DNA of 64,000 bases from Candidatus Methanoplasma cognatum (GTDB lineage: Archaea > Thermoplasmatota > Thermoplasmata > Methanomassiliicoccales > Methanomethylophilaceae): NCBI GenBank assembly GCA_009777615.1, contig WRLM01000007.1:1-64000 (forward strand), read 5' to 3'. The notes under the pieces are model-generated. The model saw only the letters and a list, made by a program, of their open reading frames with translations, searched no databases and was not told the origin of the DNA. Positions 7,768 through 17,788 of the stretch are shown piece by piece; the first letter of the stretch is position 1, and every line of letters begins with the position of its first letter. A program made the position numbers and the translations under genes.

Positions 7768-9288
7768 TCAGTTGAACATCTGATCGTCGAGGTGCTCATT
7801 CTCAAAGTAATACTGCGACCTCTCCTTCTGCGCGCTGGAAACGTCTTTCGACATCCCTTTCATGTAGGAACCGTACCTTTCCCTGATCTGGTCCTCCACG
7901 GGCCTGGACCTCTTCCTTGCCTCTTTGATCAGATCGGCGGTTATCAGCGGCGCTTTTTCCATCACCGCGATGTCGCCCGCTGCTCTGATAAGGCCTCCGA
8001 GCTCTCTCAGCCTAAGTGTGAGCGAGTTGAGCTGGTTGTCGGACCTCGCGCGGGTCTTTCCCTCTGCGATGATCTCTTCCACCGCATCGATGGTAGCGTG
8101 AGGTATGCGGCCGTCCATCATCACTTCCTGAGCTACGAATTGAGCGTACTTTGCGCGGTTACGGGAGCTGTCAGGCATCGCTGTGTCCACCAGCACCTCA
8201 TACCCGCCTCCTATTATCCTCGACCTAAGAGGGGAGAGGATGTTCTCCAGATCTTGGATGTTGCAAGCGGCCACCAGAATGAAATCGCAGGGTACATCGT
8301 CAACCTTGACGCTTGCGCCCGCCGACTGGGGATTGCGCCCTACAATGGGGAACTTCTTCTCCTGCATAGCGGTCAGAATGAACCGCTGCAGGTTCCCGAG
8401 ATGGGATACCTCATCGATGAAAAGCACACCCTCATGGGCTTCATGGATGGACCCGGCGGTGACCCTCTCATACGAGGGGGTTCCGAGTTTTTCATGGCCT
8501 CCGTAAGGGTCGTGCCTGACATCGCCTAGCAGTTCGGTCTCGGACGCGCCGGTAGCAAGAACGAAAGGATTCCTGTTCAGTTTTACAAGCACCTTCTGGT
8601 TGGATTTCTTGTTCAGCTGATTCCTCTTGTGGAGGGCTTTGCCGTCAAGTCTCCTGATGTGGTCTCCCGCTCTCTCGAAGACCACCGTCTCCTCCGTCCC
8701 GTCGGACAGTATACGGGTGGTGTTCACCCTTTCCCTTCCGGTGACCACGCCCTGAGGCATTGCCGCTTCCAGCATTCCGCTGAGCAGGTCCCCGAAAGGG
8801 TTTGAGTTGGATCCCATCTCGATCTTGCTTTTGTTGCAGAAAGGACAGTTCACATCATACGGGAGCGAGTATTTCCCGCATGCTTTGCATATATAGCCCA
8901 GCCTCTCTGCGACGTTCTTGGGCGCCTGATCTGGTTCCAGGAGCTGGCCGACCGACTCGGCGCGAATATCGTCCTCATCATGCACCTGCCCTTCGTCAAG
9001 TATCTCAAGGAACGGCCTTTCGGGGTTCTCGGGATTCCTGACCACCCTTACCTCCTGCTTCGGTTTGGGGAGATTCATCGAGAGAGCCCTTGCTATCATG
9101 GACTTCCCGGTACCGGGCGGCCCCACGAGCATAAGGTGTCTGCGCTGTATGGCGGCGATCTTCGCCAGATGTATGGCCTCTTCCTGGCCGAGGACACGGT
9201 CCAGTGGATCAGAGGGGATGAGTATGTCCTCTGTGCTCTTTATCCCCTCGATGTCTTCCCATGATTCCGCCGCTCTTTTGCCTTTCAT
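7768..9288 (-). CDS. Lon-like AAA+ ATPase lacking the protease domain
   Basis: The N-terminal half matches archaeal LonB-type/MoxR-like AAA+ modules: VLGQEEAIHLAKIAAIQRRH, Walker A GPPGTGKS (about residues 57-64), then an inserted CX2C-X10-CX2C zinc ribbon (CKACGKY...CPFCNKS). Further on are the Lon-typical EAHEGVLFIDEV Walker B, AMQEKKFPIVGR and the sensor region DFILVAACN. The protein ends at 506 residues shortly after the AAA+ lid, with no Ser-Lys protease domain and no membrane segments, both present in true archaeal LonB (over 600 residues). It probably remodels or unfolds a partner. It follows dnaG by 11 bp, in the same operon. Fold is secure; function unknown. Confidence 0.8.
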   Translation of the reverse strand: MKGKRAAESWEDIEGIKSTEDILIPSDPLDRVLGQEEAIHLAKIAAIQRRHLMLVGPPGTGKSMIARALSMNLPKPKQEVRVVRNPENPERPFLEILDEGQVHDEDDIRAESVGQLLEPDQAPKNVAERLGYICKACGKYSLPYDVNCPFCNKSKIEMGSNSNPFGDLLSGMLEAAMPQGVVTGRERVNTTRILSDGTEETVVFERAGDHIRRLDGKALHKRNQLNKKSNQKVLVKLNRNPFVLATGASETELLGDVRHDPYGGHEKLGTPSYERVTAGSIHEAHEGVLFIDEVSHLGNLQRFILTAMQEKKFPIVGRNPQSAGASVKVDDVPCDFILVAACNIQDLENILSPLRSRIIGGGYEVLVDTAMPDSSRNRAKYAQFVAQEVMMDGRIPHATIDAVEEIIAEGKTRARSDNQLNSLTLRLRELGGLIRAAGDIAVMEKAPLITADLIKEARKRSRPVEDQIRERYGSYMKGMSKDVSSAQKERSQYYFENEHLDDQMFN

Positions 9289-9299
9289 TTTATCTGCTC

Positions 9300-10913
9300 T
9301 CAGTATAGGTCTTCTTTGGTAAAGATTGTGGTCTCGGCAGGCATCTTTGTGATGTTGCCTTTGCGTGTCCCCACGATCGTCTTGATCCCTCTTTCGACGG
9401 AAACATCCAGTATCCTTTGTGAGATAACGCCGTCAAAGACTATCACGGCTATCCCTTCTGAATCTTCTTTGAGCGAGTTCACCAGGTTCTTCACCGCTAT
9501 CTCTTTTATAACGGAGTTATCCTCCGAGAGGAGTTTGGCGTTGTGCGTGGATGACATATCCAGCAGCATATCTCTGAACGCTTCCTGTTCCGGGGACAGT
9601 GTCTTTGTGTTCCTGTCCTTCTTCCCGCGGAGTGTCCTCGCAGGTTTTCCGGCGTCGTCGTCATGTTGTTTTGATGGACGGCCCTTTTTCGGCTTTTCAT
9701 CCTGATCCTCACGGTGGGCGGGAGGGGCTTCGGTCCACTGCGTGGTCTCTTTGCCTTTTCTAGGTTTTTCTTCCTCAGGCTCGTCGTGCTCGACTTCTTT
9801 GACCTCTTCGGCAGGCTCCTCTTCGGCAGGCTCCTCGACCTTCTTCTTGAACCTCTCGACATTTTCGCTATTGAACCTCTCGCGGCCTTTTCTCCCGTTG
9901 TCTTGATCGTCCTCGCGCAGTCTTTTCTTATCATTGCGGTCTCTTCTGTTCCTCTCGTCGCGGATCTTCCTTGACCTGTCTTCTTCCTCGGAGGAGGGAG
10001 AAGATGAAGCGGGAGGGGATAACGAAAGAGGAGGGGATAACGGAATGACGGAGGTCTCCTTCTCCTCCGCAGCAGCTACGGTGATGCCGTTCATCTCCAT
10101 GTACTGGTCGCCGGGGATCTTGTTGCGCAGGCATTTAACCAGCTGTTTGGTCGAAAGCTCCTCAACCTCGTGCGCACGAGGTGCACGGGCCACGAAGTCT
10201 ATCTCGGAGGTCTGGAAAAGTTCCCTGAGGATCAGCTCCCCTCCTCTGTCGCCGTCGACGAACGCCGTCGTGACCTTCTCTCTGGAGAGATCCTGCACCG
10301 TCTTAGGGATGTTGGTCCCTTCCACTGCGATAGCGTTCTTGATGCCTGCTTTCAGGAGGTTGAGGACATCCGATCTCCCTTCCACGATAATTATCGTTTC
10401 CGAATCCTTCACTCCTGGTCCGGCGGGACATTTGTCCTTTCCGTACGTGGTGATCTCCTCTACCTGTATGCTCTGCCTTATGCTCTGAGTAAGGTCCGCC
10501 GAGGACCCCTTTGATTGGCTTATCAGCTCATTCAAGAGTTCTTTTGCGCGCTCGACCACTTTCTCTCTCTTGATCACGCGGACGTCCTCTATTCCGAGAA
10601 CTCTTATACCCGCTTTGCACGGCCCGACCCTGTCGATGGTCTCAAGGGATGACGCTATTATAACCGTCTCCACCTGGTCCAGGCTTGACGAGATGTATAT
10701 TATCCCCTCCGACTTTCCGCCTTTGGAAACTATCTCTACCTCTATCCTCCCTATCCTGCCGGTCTTCTGAAGATCCCTCAGGTCAAGGTCCTCTCCCAAA
10801 AGCCCCTCTGTCTGTCCGAAGATCGCCCCGACGACGTCAGGTTTCTCGACGACGCCGTCTGCGGTGATCTTTGCTTTTATCATATATTTTGTTGTGTTTG
10901 GATCTATGTTCAT
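9300..10913 (-). CDS. dnaG: archaeal DnaG-like primase
   Basis: Archaeal DnaG is a TOPRIM protein with primase activity that also associates with the exosome. The ATG at 10913 gives MNIDPNTTKYMIKAKI, the usual archaeal DnaG start; an 11-codon upstream extension is rejected. The TOPRIM motifs are IIIVEGRSDVLNLL (about residues 174-187) and FVDGDRGG (about 217-224). A long charged, low-complexity linker (about 320-450) rich in Glu, Lys, Arg and Pro precedes a conserved C-terminal domain. About 537 residues, longer than most archaeal DnaG because of the linker. Confidence 0.92.
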   Translation of the reverse strand: MNIDPNTTKYMIKAKITADGVVEKPDVVGAIFGQTEGLLGEDLDLRDLQKTGRIGRIEVEIVSKGGKSEGIIYISSSLDQVETVIIASSLETIDRVGPCKAGIRVLGIEDVRVIKREKVVERAKELLNELISQSKGSSADLTQSIRQSIQVEEITTYGKDKCPAGPGVKDSETIIIVEGRSDVLNLLKAGIKNAIAVEGTNIPKTVQDLSREKVTTAFVDGDRGGELILRELFQTSEIDFVARAPRAHEVEELSTKQLVKCLRNKIPGDQYMEMNGITVAAAEEKETSVIPLSPPLSLSPPASSSPSSEEEDRSRKIRDERNRRDRNDKKRLREDDQDNGRKGRERFNSENVERFKKKVEEPAEEEPAEEVKEVEHDEPEEEKPRKGKETTQWTEAPPAHREDQDEKPKKGRPSKQHDDDAGKPARTLRGKKDRNTKTLSPEQEAFRDMLLDMSSTHNAKLLSEDNSVIKEIAVKNLVNSLKEDSEGIAVIVFDGVISQRILDVSVERGIKTIVGTRKGNITKMPAETTIFTKEDLY

Positions 10914-10970
10914 TTGTAAACCCTCCATTGGGTCGGGAAAAACCATACTTCCTGCTCTGCTGTGCGCTCA

Positions 10971-11128
10971 CACTCCGTTCTTTCCGCAATGGAGTGCTTT
11001 CTTTCCCATCCTATTACTGTCCCTTATGAGCCCGCAGGGCCGTTCCCTTGGGGCGCTTTGATGACCTATCGTCCTCGGACGATGTTTATCGTGATAGTGA
11101 TTCAGTGAACAGGGAATTAGTGATTCCC
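10971..11128 (-). other. candidate structured leader or small RNA upstream of dnaG
   Basis: The 313 bp between the P-type ATPase and dnaG contain no convincing gene but four inverted repeats: CACTCC/GGAGTG (10971-76, 10991-96), GCCC/GGGC (11030-33, 11037-40), ATCGTCC/GGACGAT (11068-74, 11077-83) and GGGAAT/ATTCCC (11112-17, 11123-28). A strong TATA-like box (TTTATATATAAA) lies at 11149-11162, placing a minus-strand start near 11128. I see no tRNA, SRP or RNase P signature. It may be a long dnaG leader or an independent RNA. Confidence 0.3.
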
Positions 11129-11226
11129 ATGAGCCGTGTATGTGTGTTTTTATATATAAAAGAGATTACGCGCTTTCTAATTACACAATCCGTGAAGAAC
11201 CGAGACTCCTTTATCCGCAGCGTTCC

Positions 11227-13161
11227 TCAGATGTATTTCCTGTCATAGAGCAGCGCCGCGTTCAGGACGACCAGAACGGAACCTGCGTTATGAACCAATG
11301 CGCCCGTGACGGGGTTAAGGAGGGCGAACATGGAAAGTATGACCGCTACGGCGTTGATGGACATGGAAATTGCAATATTGAATCTGATCAGCCTGACCGT
11401 TGCGTTGGATAAGCGTTTCAGGTACGGGATCTTCGCTATGTCGTCGCCCATGAGCGCAATGTCGGCAGCTTCGATGGCTATGTCGCTGCCCATGCTCCCC
11501 ATCGCTACTCCCACGTCCGCTGCTTTAAGGGCGGGAGCGTCATTCACTCCGTCGCCTATCATGCATACGCAGCGGCCTTCATCCTGCATCTTTTGTATCA
11601 GCTCTACCTTTTGGGCGGGGATCAATTCCGCATGAACGGCCTCTATGCCGACCTTTTCCGAAAAGTGGTTCGCTGCCTGCCTGTTATCGCCGGTCAGAAG
11701 AACGACCTCAGCATCCGCTTCTTTAATTTCCCTGACCATGTTCTCCGCAGTTTCCCGCAGCGTATCTGAGAGTGCGATGATGCCTATGCATCTGCCGTCC
11801 AGCGAAACAAGTATCGTTGCTTTCCCTTGACTGTGGAGCCGCTCCAGAGGGCCGGCGGCTGCGTCCGGATCGATGCCGTTCTCCCGCAGAAATGAAACGT
11901 TCCCGCAGAGAACGGCCCTGCCGTACATATCTGCGCTTATTCCCCTTCCGGGCATCATTTTGAAATTGTCTATGGGATGCATCCGTATCCCCTGCCTCTT
12001 CGCATGTGCTGCTACCGCCTTGCCGAGAGGGTGTTCCGAAAAGGCTTCGGCCGATGCGGCGACCGCTAACAATTCTTTACCGCTCACGGCTGTATCAAGC
12101 GGGACAGCATCGCTGACTACGAGACTGCCGTACGTGAGCGTTCCTGTTTTATCAAACGCGACGGTGTCCACCTTTCCCATGCGTTCCAGAGCGTCTCCGG
12201 ATTTGATAACGACCCCATGTTTCGTAGCTTGTCCGACCGCCGCCATTATGGCTGCCGGCGTGGAAAGGACGAGGGCGCAGGGGCAGAATACGACCAGTAT
12301 CGTTACTGATCTTGTGATATCCCCGGTGACGAAATATGTAGCGAGAGCTATCAAAGATACCAACGGGACCAGCCATGACGCCCATTTGTCGGCGATGCGC
12401 TGCATGGGCGCTTTGTTGTCCTCGGCCTCCCGGACCAAACGGATAAGCTTCTGAAGGGAGGAGTCCTCGCCTACTTTCATCGCTTTTATATCAACAGACC
12501 CAAACAGATTGACCGTTCCGCAGAACACCTCGTCGCCGACCCCTTTGTCAACGGGCAGGGATTCGCCAGTGATGATCGACTGATCGATCGAAGTATTGCC
12601 GAAGAGGATCCTGCCGTCCACCGGCACAGCCTCGCCGGGAAGGATTCGAAGAATGTCACCTTCTATGACGTCTTCGATCCGCACCATCTCTTCAAAACCT
12701 TCTCTGACAACGCGCCCGTTTTGCGGCGCCAGTCCGATAAGCTGTTTGATGCCTTTCTTTGCCCGTTCCACTGTTTTATCTTCCAGTATGGCGCCGATGG
12801 CCATTATGAACGCGACCTCTCCCGCCGCAAAGATCTCGCCGATGAAAACCGCGGCGGTCACTGCGATGGATATAAGTAACGCGGAAGATATCTTGCTGAG
12901 GCCATCGTTGTAAATGATCCGCCAAACGGCGAGATAGAAAAGCGGATACCCGCATACCGCGATCGTTACCCATGCCGGGTCGATCGGCAGGGATGTTTTT
13001 GTTAGTATGAGTGCCAGGCTGATTGCGAGGAATATCCCGGCCGCGATCGTCATCGGCAGACCGGAAAGGAACTCGAATATCTTCCTCGTAAGCGGGACTT
13101 TGATCTGTTCCTTCTTCGGATCTGGAATTGTTCCTTGCGGTATGCGGTTTACTTCTGTCAA
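11227..13161 (-). CDS. P1B-type heavy-metal translocating ATPase
   Basis: A 644-residue metal-pumping ATPase of the plasma membrane. Motifs: TGES phosphatase loop (IITGESLPV), the transmembrane metal site FCPCALVLSTPAA, phosphorylation site DKTGTLT, SEHPLG of the nucleotide-binding domain, and hinge GDGVNDAPALK. The last membrane helix carries HNAGSVLVVLNA. There is no N-terminal HMA or His-rich metal domain. CPC fits Cu or Zn/Cd/Pb subgroups better than the SPC of cobalt CoaT pumps, so substrate is uncertain. It starts 4 bp after cbiO, hence is co-transcribed with a cobalt importer, which suggests a role in metal homeostasis or relief of mis-imported ions. Confidence 0.9.
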   Translation of the reverse strand: MTEVNRIPQGTIPDPKKEQIKVPLTRKIFEFLSGLPMTIAAGIFLAISLALILTKTSLPIDPAWVTIAVCGYPLFYLAVWRIIYNDGLSKISSALLISIAVTAAVFIGEIFAAGEVAFIMAIGAILEDKTVERAKKGIKQLIGLAPQNGRVVREGFEEMVRIEDVIEGDILRILPGEAVPVDGRILFGNTSIDQSIITGESLPVDKGVGDEVFCGTVNLFGSVDIKAMKVGEDSSLQKLIRLVREAEDNKAPMQRIADKWASWLVPLVSLIALATYFVTGDITRSVTILVVFCPCALVLSTPAAIMAAVGQATKHGVVIKSGDALERMGKVDTVAFDKTGTLTYGSLVVSDAVPLDTAVSGKELLAVAASAEAFSEHPLGKAVAAHAKRQGIRMHPIDNFKMMPGRGISADMYGRAVLCGNVSFLRENGIDPDAAAGPLERLHSQGKATILVSLDGRCIGIIALSDTLRETAENMVREIKEADAEVVLLTGDNRQAANHFSEKVGIEAVHAELIPAQKVELIQKMQDEGRCVCMIGDGVNDAPALKAADVGVAMGSMGSDIAIEAADIALMGDDIAKIPYLKRLSNATVRLIRFNIAISMSINAVAVILSMFALLNPVTGALVHNAGSVLVVLNAALLYDRKYI

Positions 13162-13165
13162 GAGT

Positions 13166-14275
13166 TCACTGCCGTTCTTCTGTCTTTATATTCACGCCAT
13201 GCAAGGCGACGTCCGACAGCTTATGTTGAAGGACGTGGCTGAGCGACGCATCGAGATAGAGTGTCGAATCTTTTCCGCCGATGACCTCCTCTATGCATCT
13301 TTCTATGGCATTGAACCTCAATTCCACTGCGATGTCTTTGCTTTCGGCGAATGAACGGGACATGCTCCCGTACACGCCTATGCGCCCGTGCGTCTCACCC
13401 TCATACCCGGGCCTCATTACGAAAAGCGTTCCGGGTTCTATGTTCTGACGTATGTTCATCAGAGTGGTCGTCATCGTTCTTCCGTATACGCTGTCCTTAA
13501 CATTCTCTTTCATGAACTCATTTAGTTTGTGGATCATCGGGACCGAGAGCCCCGCCTTATCAAGCACATCCTTCATAGAGAACACCTCAAAGGGCGTTCC
13601 CTGTGCGAGTACCTCTCCGTCAAAAAGAACAATCACCAGGTCCGCCCACGAATATGCGGTTTCGATATCATGCGTAGATATTATGACCGTGGAACCGCTC
13701 ATGTTGACCTCATCTGCTATCTCATAAAGGCGGTACACCATTTCAGGGTCCAGACCGGCGGTGGGTTCGTCCATTATCAATACCTTCGGGTACATCGCCA
13801 GCGCGCTGGCCACGGCCACTCTCTTCCTCTGGCCGAATGACAGATGGTGTATCGGCCTTGAACGCTCCTCTTCCATCCCCACCATTTTCAGAGCATCTTT
13901 AACCCTCTTACGGATCTCATCCAGAGGAAGATCGAGGTTGAAGGGGCCGAAGGCCACATCATCCTCGACTATCACGTTGAATATCTGATCGTCTGGATTC
14001 TGCGTTACGAACGTGACCTCTTTTCTAAGGCCAAGCAGTCCTTTCTTTGTGTGCTCGACCTTGTTCGAATTGTACTCCACCTCTCCCTCGGTCGGTTTCA
14101 GTATGCCATTGAAATGCATGAAAAGCGTGCTTTTACCGGCGCCGTTGGGCCCTATAAAAGCGACCTTGCATCCTGTCGGGATTTTGACGGACACATTCTT
14201 CAGGGCCTGTTTCCCGCCCTCATACCTATAGCTAAGGTTCTTTGTTTCAAGTATCGTTTCTTTCTCGTTATCCAA
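13166..14275 (-). CDS. cbiO: cobalt ECF transporter ATPase CbiO
   Basis: ATPase of the CbiMNQO cobalt importer. Walker A GPNGAGKST (about residues 40-48), Q-loop VTQNPDDQIF typical of ECF ATPases, signature LSFGQRKR, Walker B VLIMDEPTAGLDPE and the H-loop STHD. The 369-residue protein has an extra ~130-residue C-terminal domain, as in some archaeal CbiO/EcfA proteins. TTG start at 14275 overlapping the cbiQ end by 8 bp; no better start is available without losing the N-terminal strand. Only one ATPase is encoded here, consistent with a homodimer. Confidence 0.92.
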   Translation of the reverse strand: MDNEKETILETKNLSYRYEGGKQALKNVSVKIPTGCKVAFIGPNGAGKSTLFMHFNGILKPTEGEVEYNSNKVEHTKKGLLGLRKEVTFVTQNPDDQIFNVIVEDDVAFGPFNLDLPLDEIRKRVKDALKMVGMEEERSRPIHHLSFGQRKRVAVASALAMYPKVLIMDEPTAGLDPEMVYRLYEIADEVNMSGSTVIISTHDIETAYSWADLVIVLFDGEVLAQGTPFEVFSMKDVLDKAGLSVPMIHKLNEFMKENVKDSVYGRTMTTTLMNIRQNIEPGTLFVMRPGYEGETHGRIGVYGSMSRSFAESKDIAVELRFNAIERCIEEVIGGKDSTLYLDASLSHVLQHKLSDVALHGVNIKTEERQ

Positions 14276-15074
14276 TTAATAACACTCCTTCCTGCAGCGC
14301 GATAAAAAATATTACGGAGGCGCATACCAAGGCCGCGCAGAACGCTGTTGCCGCTTTGCTTTTTTTGTTGAAAGATGAAAGGGTTTGGAACTCCCCCCTG
14401 TAATTCCTGCATTGCAATGCGACCTGGCCTTTTTCAGCCGTATCCAGGGACCGCATGAAAACACCGACCGCCAGTCTTGCCGTGGTGTTCATGCTTCTCC
14501 TGTATCCTGAATAGCCAAACTTGCATTCAGCGGCAAGGTGCATGCTCTCCGCGGTCTCCATAAGGAGGAAAGTGTAGCGGTATATCAGAACGAGCAACTC
14601 CACGAAAACATCCGGGAACCGAAGTTTCCTCAATGCGTCGGCGAGGTGCGGAACCGGCGTGGAGACCGCGAAGGAGTACAGCAGAAGAAGCGCGGCGGTA
14701 GATCTTGCATACACCAGTGTGGCGAACGAAACGCCTGCGTCCGTGAAGTTGATCGTTATGCCTATTTTCACCGATGCGACCGACACCCCCGGTGTTACGA
14801 TCGCAAAAATGACGGCGCTTATTATTATGAGTACCTGAGCATAGACAAAGAGTTTCATTAAAGTAACAGGCGGCCTTAGTCTGGAGCCGTAAAGGAATAG
14901 GGACAGCCCTATCACAAATGCGAAAACAGGCATCCATATTATTTTCGAAGCGATGTCCAGCACTAGCAGTGAAAGTATGAGAAAAAGTTTGGCCAGCGGA
15001 GACCAGCGAAGCATAGGGCTCCTGTACGCCGCCGTATCCACCGAATTGAACTCACTGCTGTGCTCTTCGCTCAT
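14268..15074 (-). CDS. cbiQ: cobalt ECF transporter transmembrane protein CbiQ
   Basis: The T component that couples CbiO to CbiM. 268 residues with several hydrophobic helices in the N-terminal half and near the end, and the two family motifs that contact the ATPase, seen here as AADALRKLRFP (coupling helix) and ALQCRNYRGEF. ATG overlaps the cbiMN stop by 4 bp. Confidence 0.9.
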   Translation of the reverse strand: MSEEHSSEFNSVDTAAYRSPMLRWSPLAKLFLILSLLVLDIASKIIWMPVFAFVIGLSLFLYGSRLRPPVTLMKLFVYAQVLIIISAVIFAIVTPGVSVASVKIGITINFTDAGVSFATLVYARSTAALLLLYSFAVSTPVPHLADALRKLRFPDVFVELLVLIYRYTFLLMETAESMHLAAECKFGYSGYRRSMNTTARLAVGVFMRSLDTAEKGQVALQCRNYRGEFQTLSSFNKKSKAATAFCAALVCASVIFFIALQEGVLLIG

Positions 15075-16102
15075 GTGCTTTCCAGCGGCTCCTCGGCCTT
15101 TTCACGTTTTCTTTTTTGGAAGGCATGCACAATATACGCAAGTATCAGGATGCCGATCGCTGTTTGGATGAGGAATAGAATGGTCAGATGAGACTCGCTG
15201 AATTGTATAAAGTTCTCTATCCATGGCGTATAATCGGGATTAAGATCCAATATCGCATCCGCACCGGCATCGTCCGCACCCCCCACATCCCTGAAGAACG
15301 CAAAGAAATATGCAAGCAGTATCATGGCGGCGGAGACGGCGGCAAAGCAAACGAGCATAAGACGGGTCTTTGTCTTGTAAGTAAAGATACTGATCTTATC
15401 TTTTGTTTCATCGCTCAGTATGCCTCTGGACTGACGGACCGATGTGTCGAATCCTATGCCTTTGACAAGGTCGGGCCTGATGTCGGCGAGGTACTTGAAG
15501 AAGAACACGAATAGTGCTCCTTCCGCTATGGCGATGGGTATCTGTGTGGTCGCGAATATCCCGAAGAACGTGGCATACGTTTGAGCGAACGACGATATGT
15601 CCGCATGCGGAACTATCAGCGTGAGCTGTAACGCGGTCACAAGGTATGTTACTATGTCTGCGACAAAAGCGACCGAAAAAACCGTTATGACGGGGTTGAC
15701 GTTCATTTTCCTGAGATATTTGAATAGGTAATATGCAGCAAACGGTCCGGCGATGCCCATCGAGAATACGTTAGCCCCCAGCGTCGTGAATCCGCCGTGA
15801 GCTAAGAATGTCCCCTGGAACAACAGAACTATAGTACATATGATCACAGTGATCCACGGTCCGGAAAGCATCACCGACAGCCCGGTGCCTGTGGGATGCG
15901 ATGATGAGCCTGTGACGGAAGGTATTTTCAGTGAAGAAAGGATGACGACGAACGCCCCCGACAGTGCGAGCGACAGTTTCTTTTCGGGGTGTTCGGTCAG
16001 GAATTTTCTCAGCGCCCTTATCCCCCATATCCAGAACGGTATGGCGACCAGTGTCCAGAATATTGCCCAGGGAAGCGGCAGGAACCCCTCCATTATGTGC
16101 AT
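15071..16102 (-). CDS. cbiM: cobalt ECF transporter substrate-binding fusion CbiM-CbiN
   Basis: CbiM is the S component that binds Co2+ through its free N terminus and histidines; the sequence starts MHIMEGFLP with His2 as required and has SSSHPTGTGL and LAHGGFTTLGANVFSMG. After about residue 230 the chain continues into a CbiN-like part: a helix, a soluble segment GGADDAGADAILDLNPDYTPW, and a last helix. CbiN is normally a separate ~100-residue protein. The CbiN type argues for cobalt rather than nickel (NikMNQO). First gene of the operon; ribosome site AAGGAGAG lies just upstream of the ATG. Confidence 0.92.
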   Translation of the reverse strand: MHIMEGFLPLPWAIFWTLVAIPFWIWGIRALRKFLTEHPEKKLSLALSGAFVVILSSLKIPSVTGSSSHPTGTGLSVMLSGPWITVIICTIVLLFQGTFLAHGGFTTLGANVFSMGIAGPFAAYYLFKYLRKMNVNPVITVFSVAFVADIVTYLVTALQLTLIVPHADISSFAQTYATFFGIFATTQIPIAIAEGALFVFFFKYLADIRPDLVKGIGFDTSVRQSRGILSDETKDKISIFTYKTKTRLMLVCFAAVSAAMILLAYFFAFFRDVGGADDAGADAILDLNPDYTPWIENFIQFSESHLTILFLIQTAIGILILAYIVHAFQKRKREKAEEPLEST

Positions 16103-16144
16103 TGTTCACACTCTCCTTTTCTTTTGGTTTTCTTTGGGTAATAA

Positions 16145-16161
16145 TTGGACATATAATCCAA
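16145..16161. promoter_or_regulatory. palindromic operator candidate overlapping the cbiMN TATA box
   Basis: TTGGACATATAATCCAA. Read on the minus strand the centre is TTATAT, placed 51 bp before the cbiM ATG as expected for an archaeal TATA box with a short leader. A protein bound here should block TBP, so repression is the likely mode. Confidence 0.65.
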
Positions 16162-16245
16162 TTTGTTAGATGGGTTTCTTCTTTTCATATTGCATTCTCC
16201 AAGCACTTTACCAGTCTTTGACCCCTCATCCATCCATAATATAAG

Positions 16246-16262
16246 GTGGATGTATACTCCAA
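16246..16262. promoter_or_regulatory. second palindromic operator candidate upstream of cbiMN
   Basis: GTGGATGTATACTCCAA, two mismatches from the 6-5-6 consensus, 101 bp upstream of the TATA-overlapping copy. Its centre GTATA resembles that of the copies at 7310 and 35302. Confidence 0.5.
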
Positions 16263-16467
16263 TGTAAACTATATCACGCTCTGTGATATTTAATCCTGCT
16301 GTATCTCTGGGTCCTTCTCGAGTTCGCGCAGAAAAGGTTTAGACCTTATGTCAGGTGTGCGGGTTTTAACAAAATATTATGGATTTGAGGTCATTATATT
16401 CTAAAAACGGATATAAAAACCATGTTTGAGATTGAAATAGCTAAGGTGATGCGGGAGCTGGCCCCCC

Positions 16468-16884
16468 TCACACCTTTTCAAGCCTTTTGAGCATCTTCAC
16501 AGCGGCGTCCACCACATCCCTTCCCTTCTCGATACGGTCCATCGCCTGGAGCTGCGTCATATCCGGCCCTGTTATTCCGAATGCGACCGGCTTGCTGTAT
16601 TCCAGCTGGAGATCCGCGACAAGTCTGGACGCCTGCGCGATGACCACTTCATCATGCTTCGTCTCCCCCTTTATGACCGCTCCGATGGTTATGACCGCAT
16701 CGACGTCGGTCCTCTCAAGCAATGCTTTCACCGCCAGCGGTATCTCGTAGACGCCGGGGACCATTATGGTCTTTACTATCTCAACCCCGAGGAACTCCGC
16801 TTCGGATCTCGCCCTCTCTATCATCATGGATGTGATGTCGAAGTTGAACTCCGCCGCCACCATTCCTAATTTATATGCTTTCAT
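16468..16884 (-). CDS. ribH: 6,7-dimethyl-8-ribityllumazine synthase
   Basis: RibH condenses the DHBP-derived butanone phosphate with the ribitylaminouracil to form lumazine. 138 residues, usual archaeal size. Motifs: EFNFDITSMMIERA substrate loop, VPGVYEIPLAVKALL, AVITIGAVIKGETKHDEVV with the catalytic histidine, and GITGPDMTQLQA. Last gene of the rib operon, 4 bp after ribC. Confidence 0.95.
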   Translation of the reverse strand: MKAYKLGMVAAEFNFDITSMMIERARSEAEFLGVEIVKTIMVPGVYEIPLAVKALLERTDVDAVITIGAVIKGETKHDEVVIAQASRLVADLQLEYSKPVAFGITGPDMTQLQAMDRIEKGRDVVDAAVKMLKRLEKV

Positions 16885-16888
16885 TTTC

Positions 16889-17784
<896 letters not shown>

Positions 17785-17788
17785 TTCA

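Noticed and set aside
7768-9288. Magnesium chelatase subunit or full Lon protease
   Set aside because: The AAA+ part is LonB-like with a zinc-ribbon insert, but no protease domain follows and no chelatase partner genes are adjacent.
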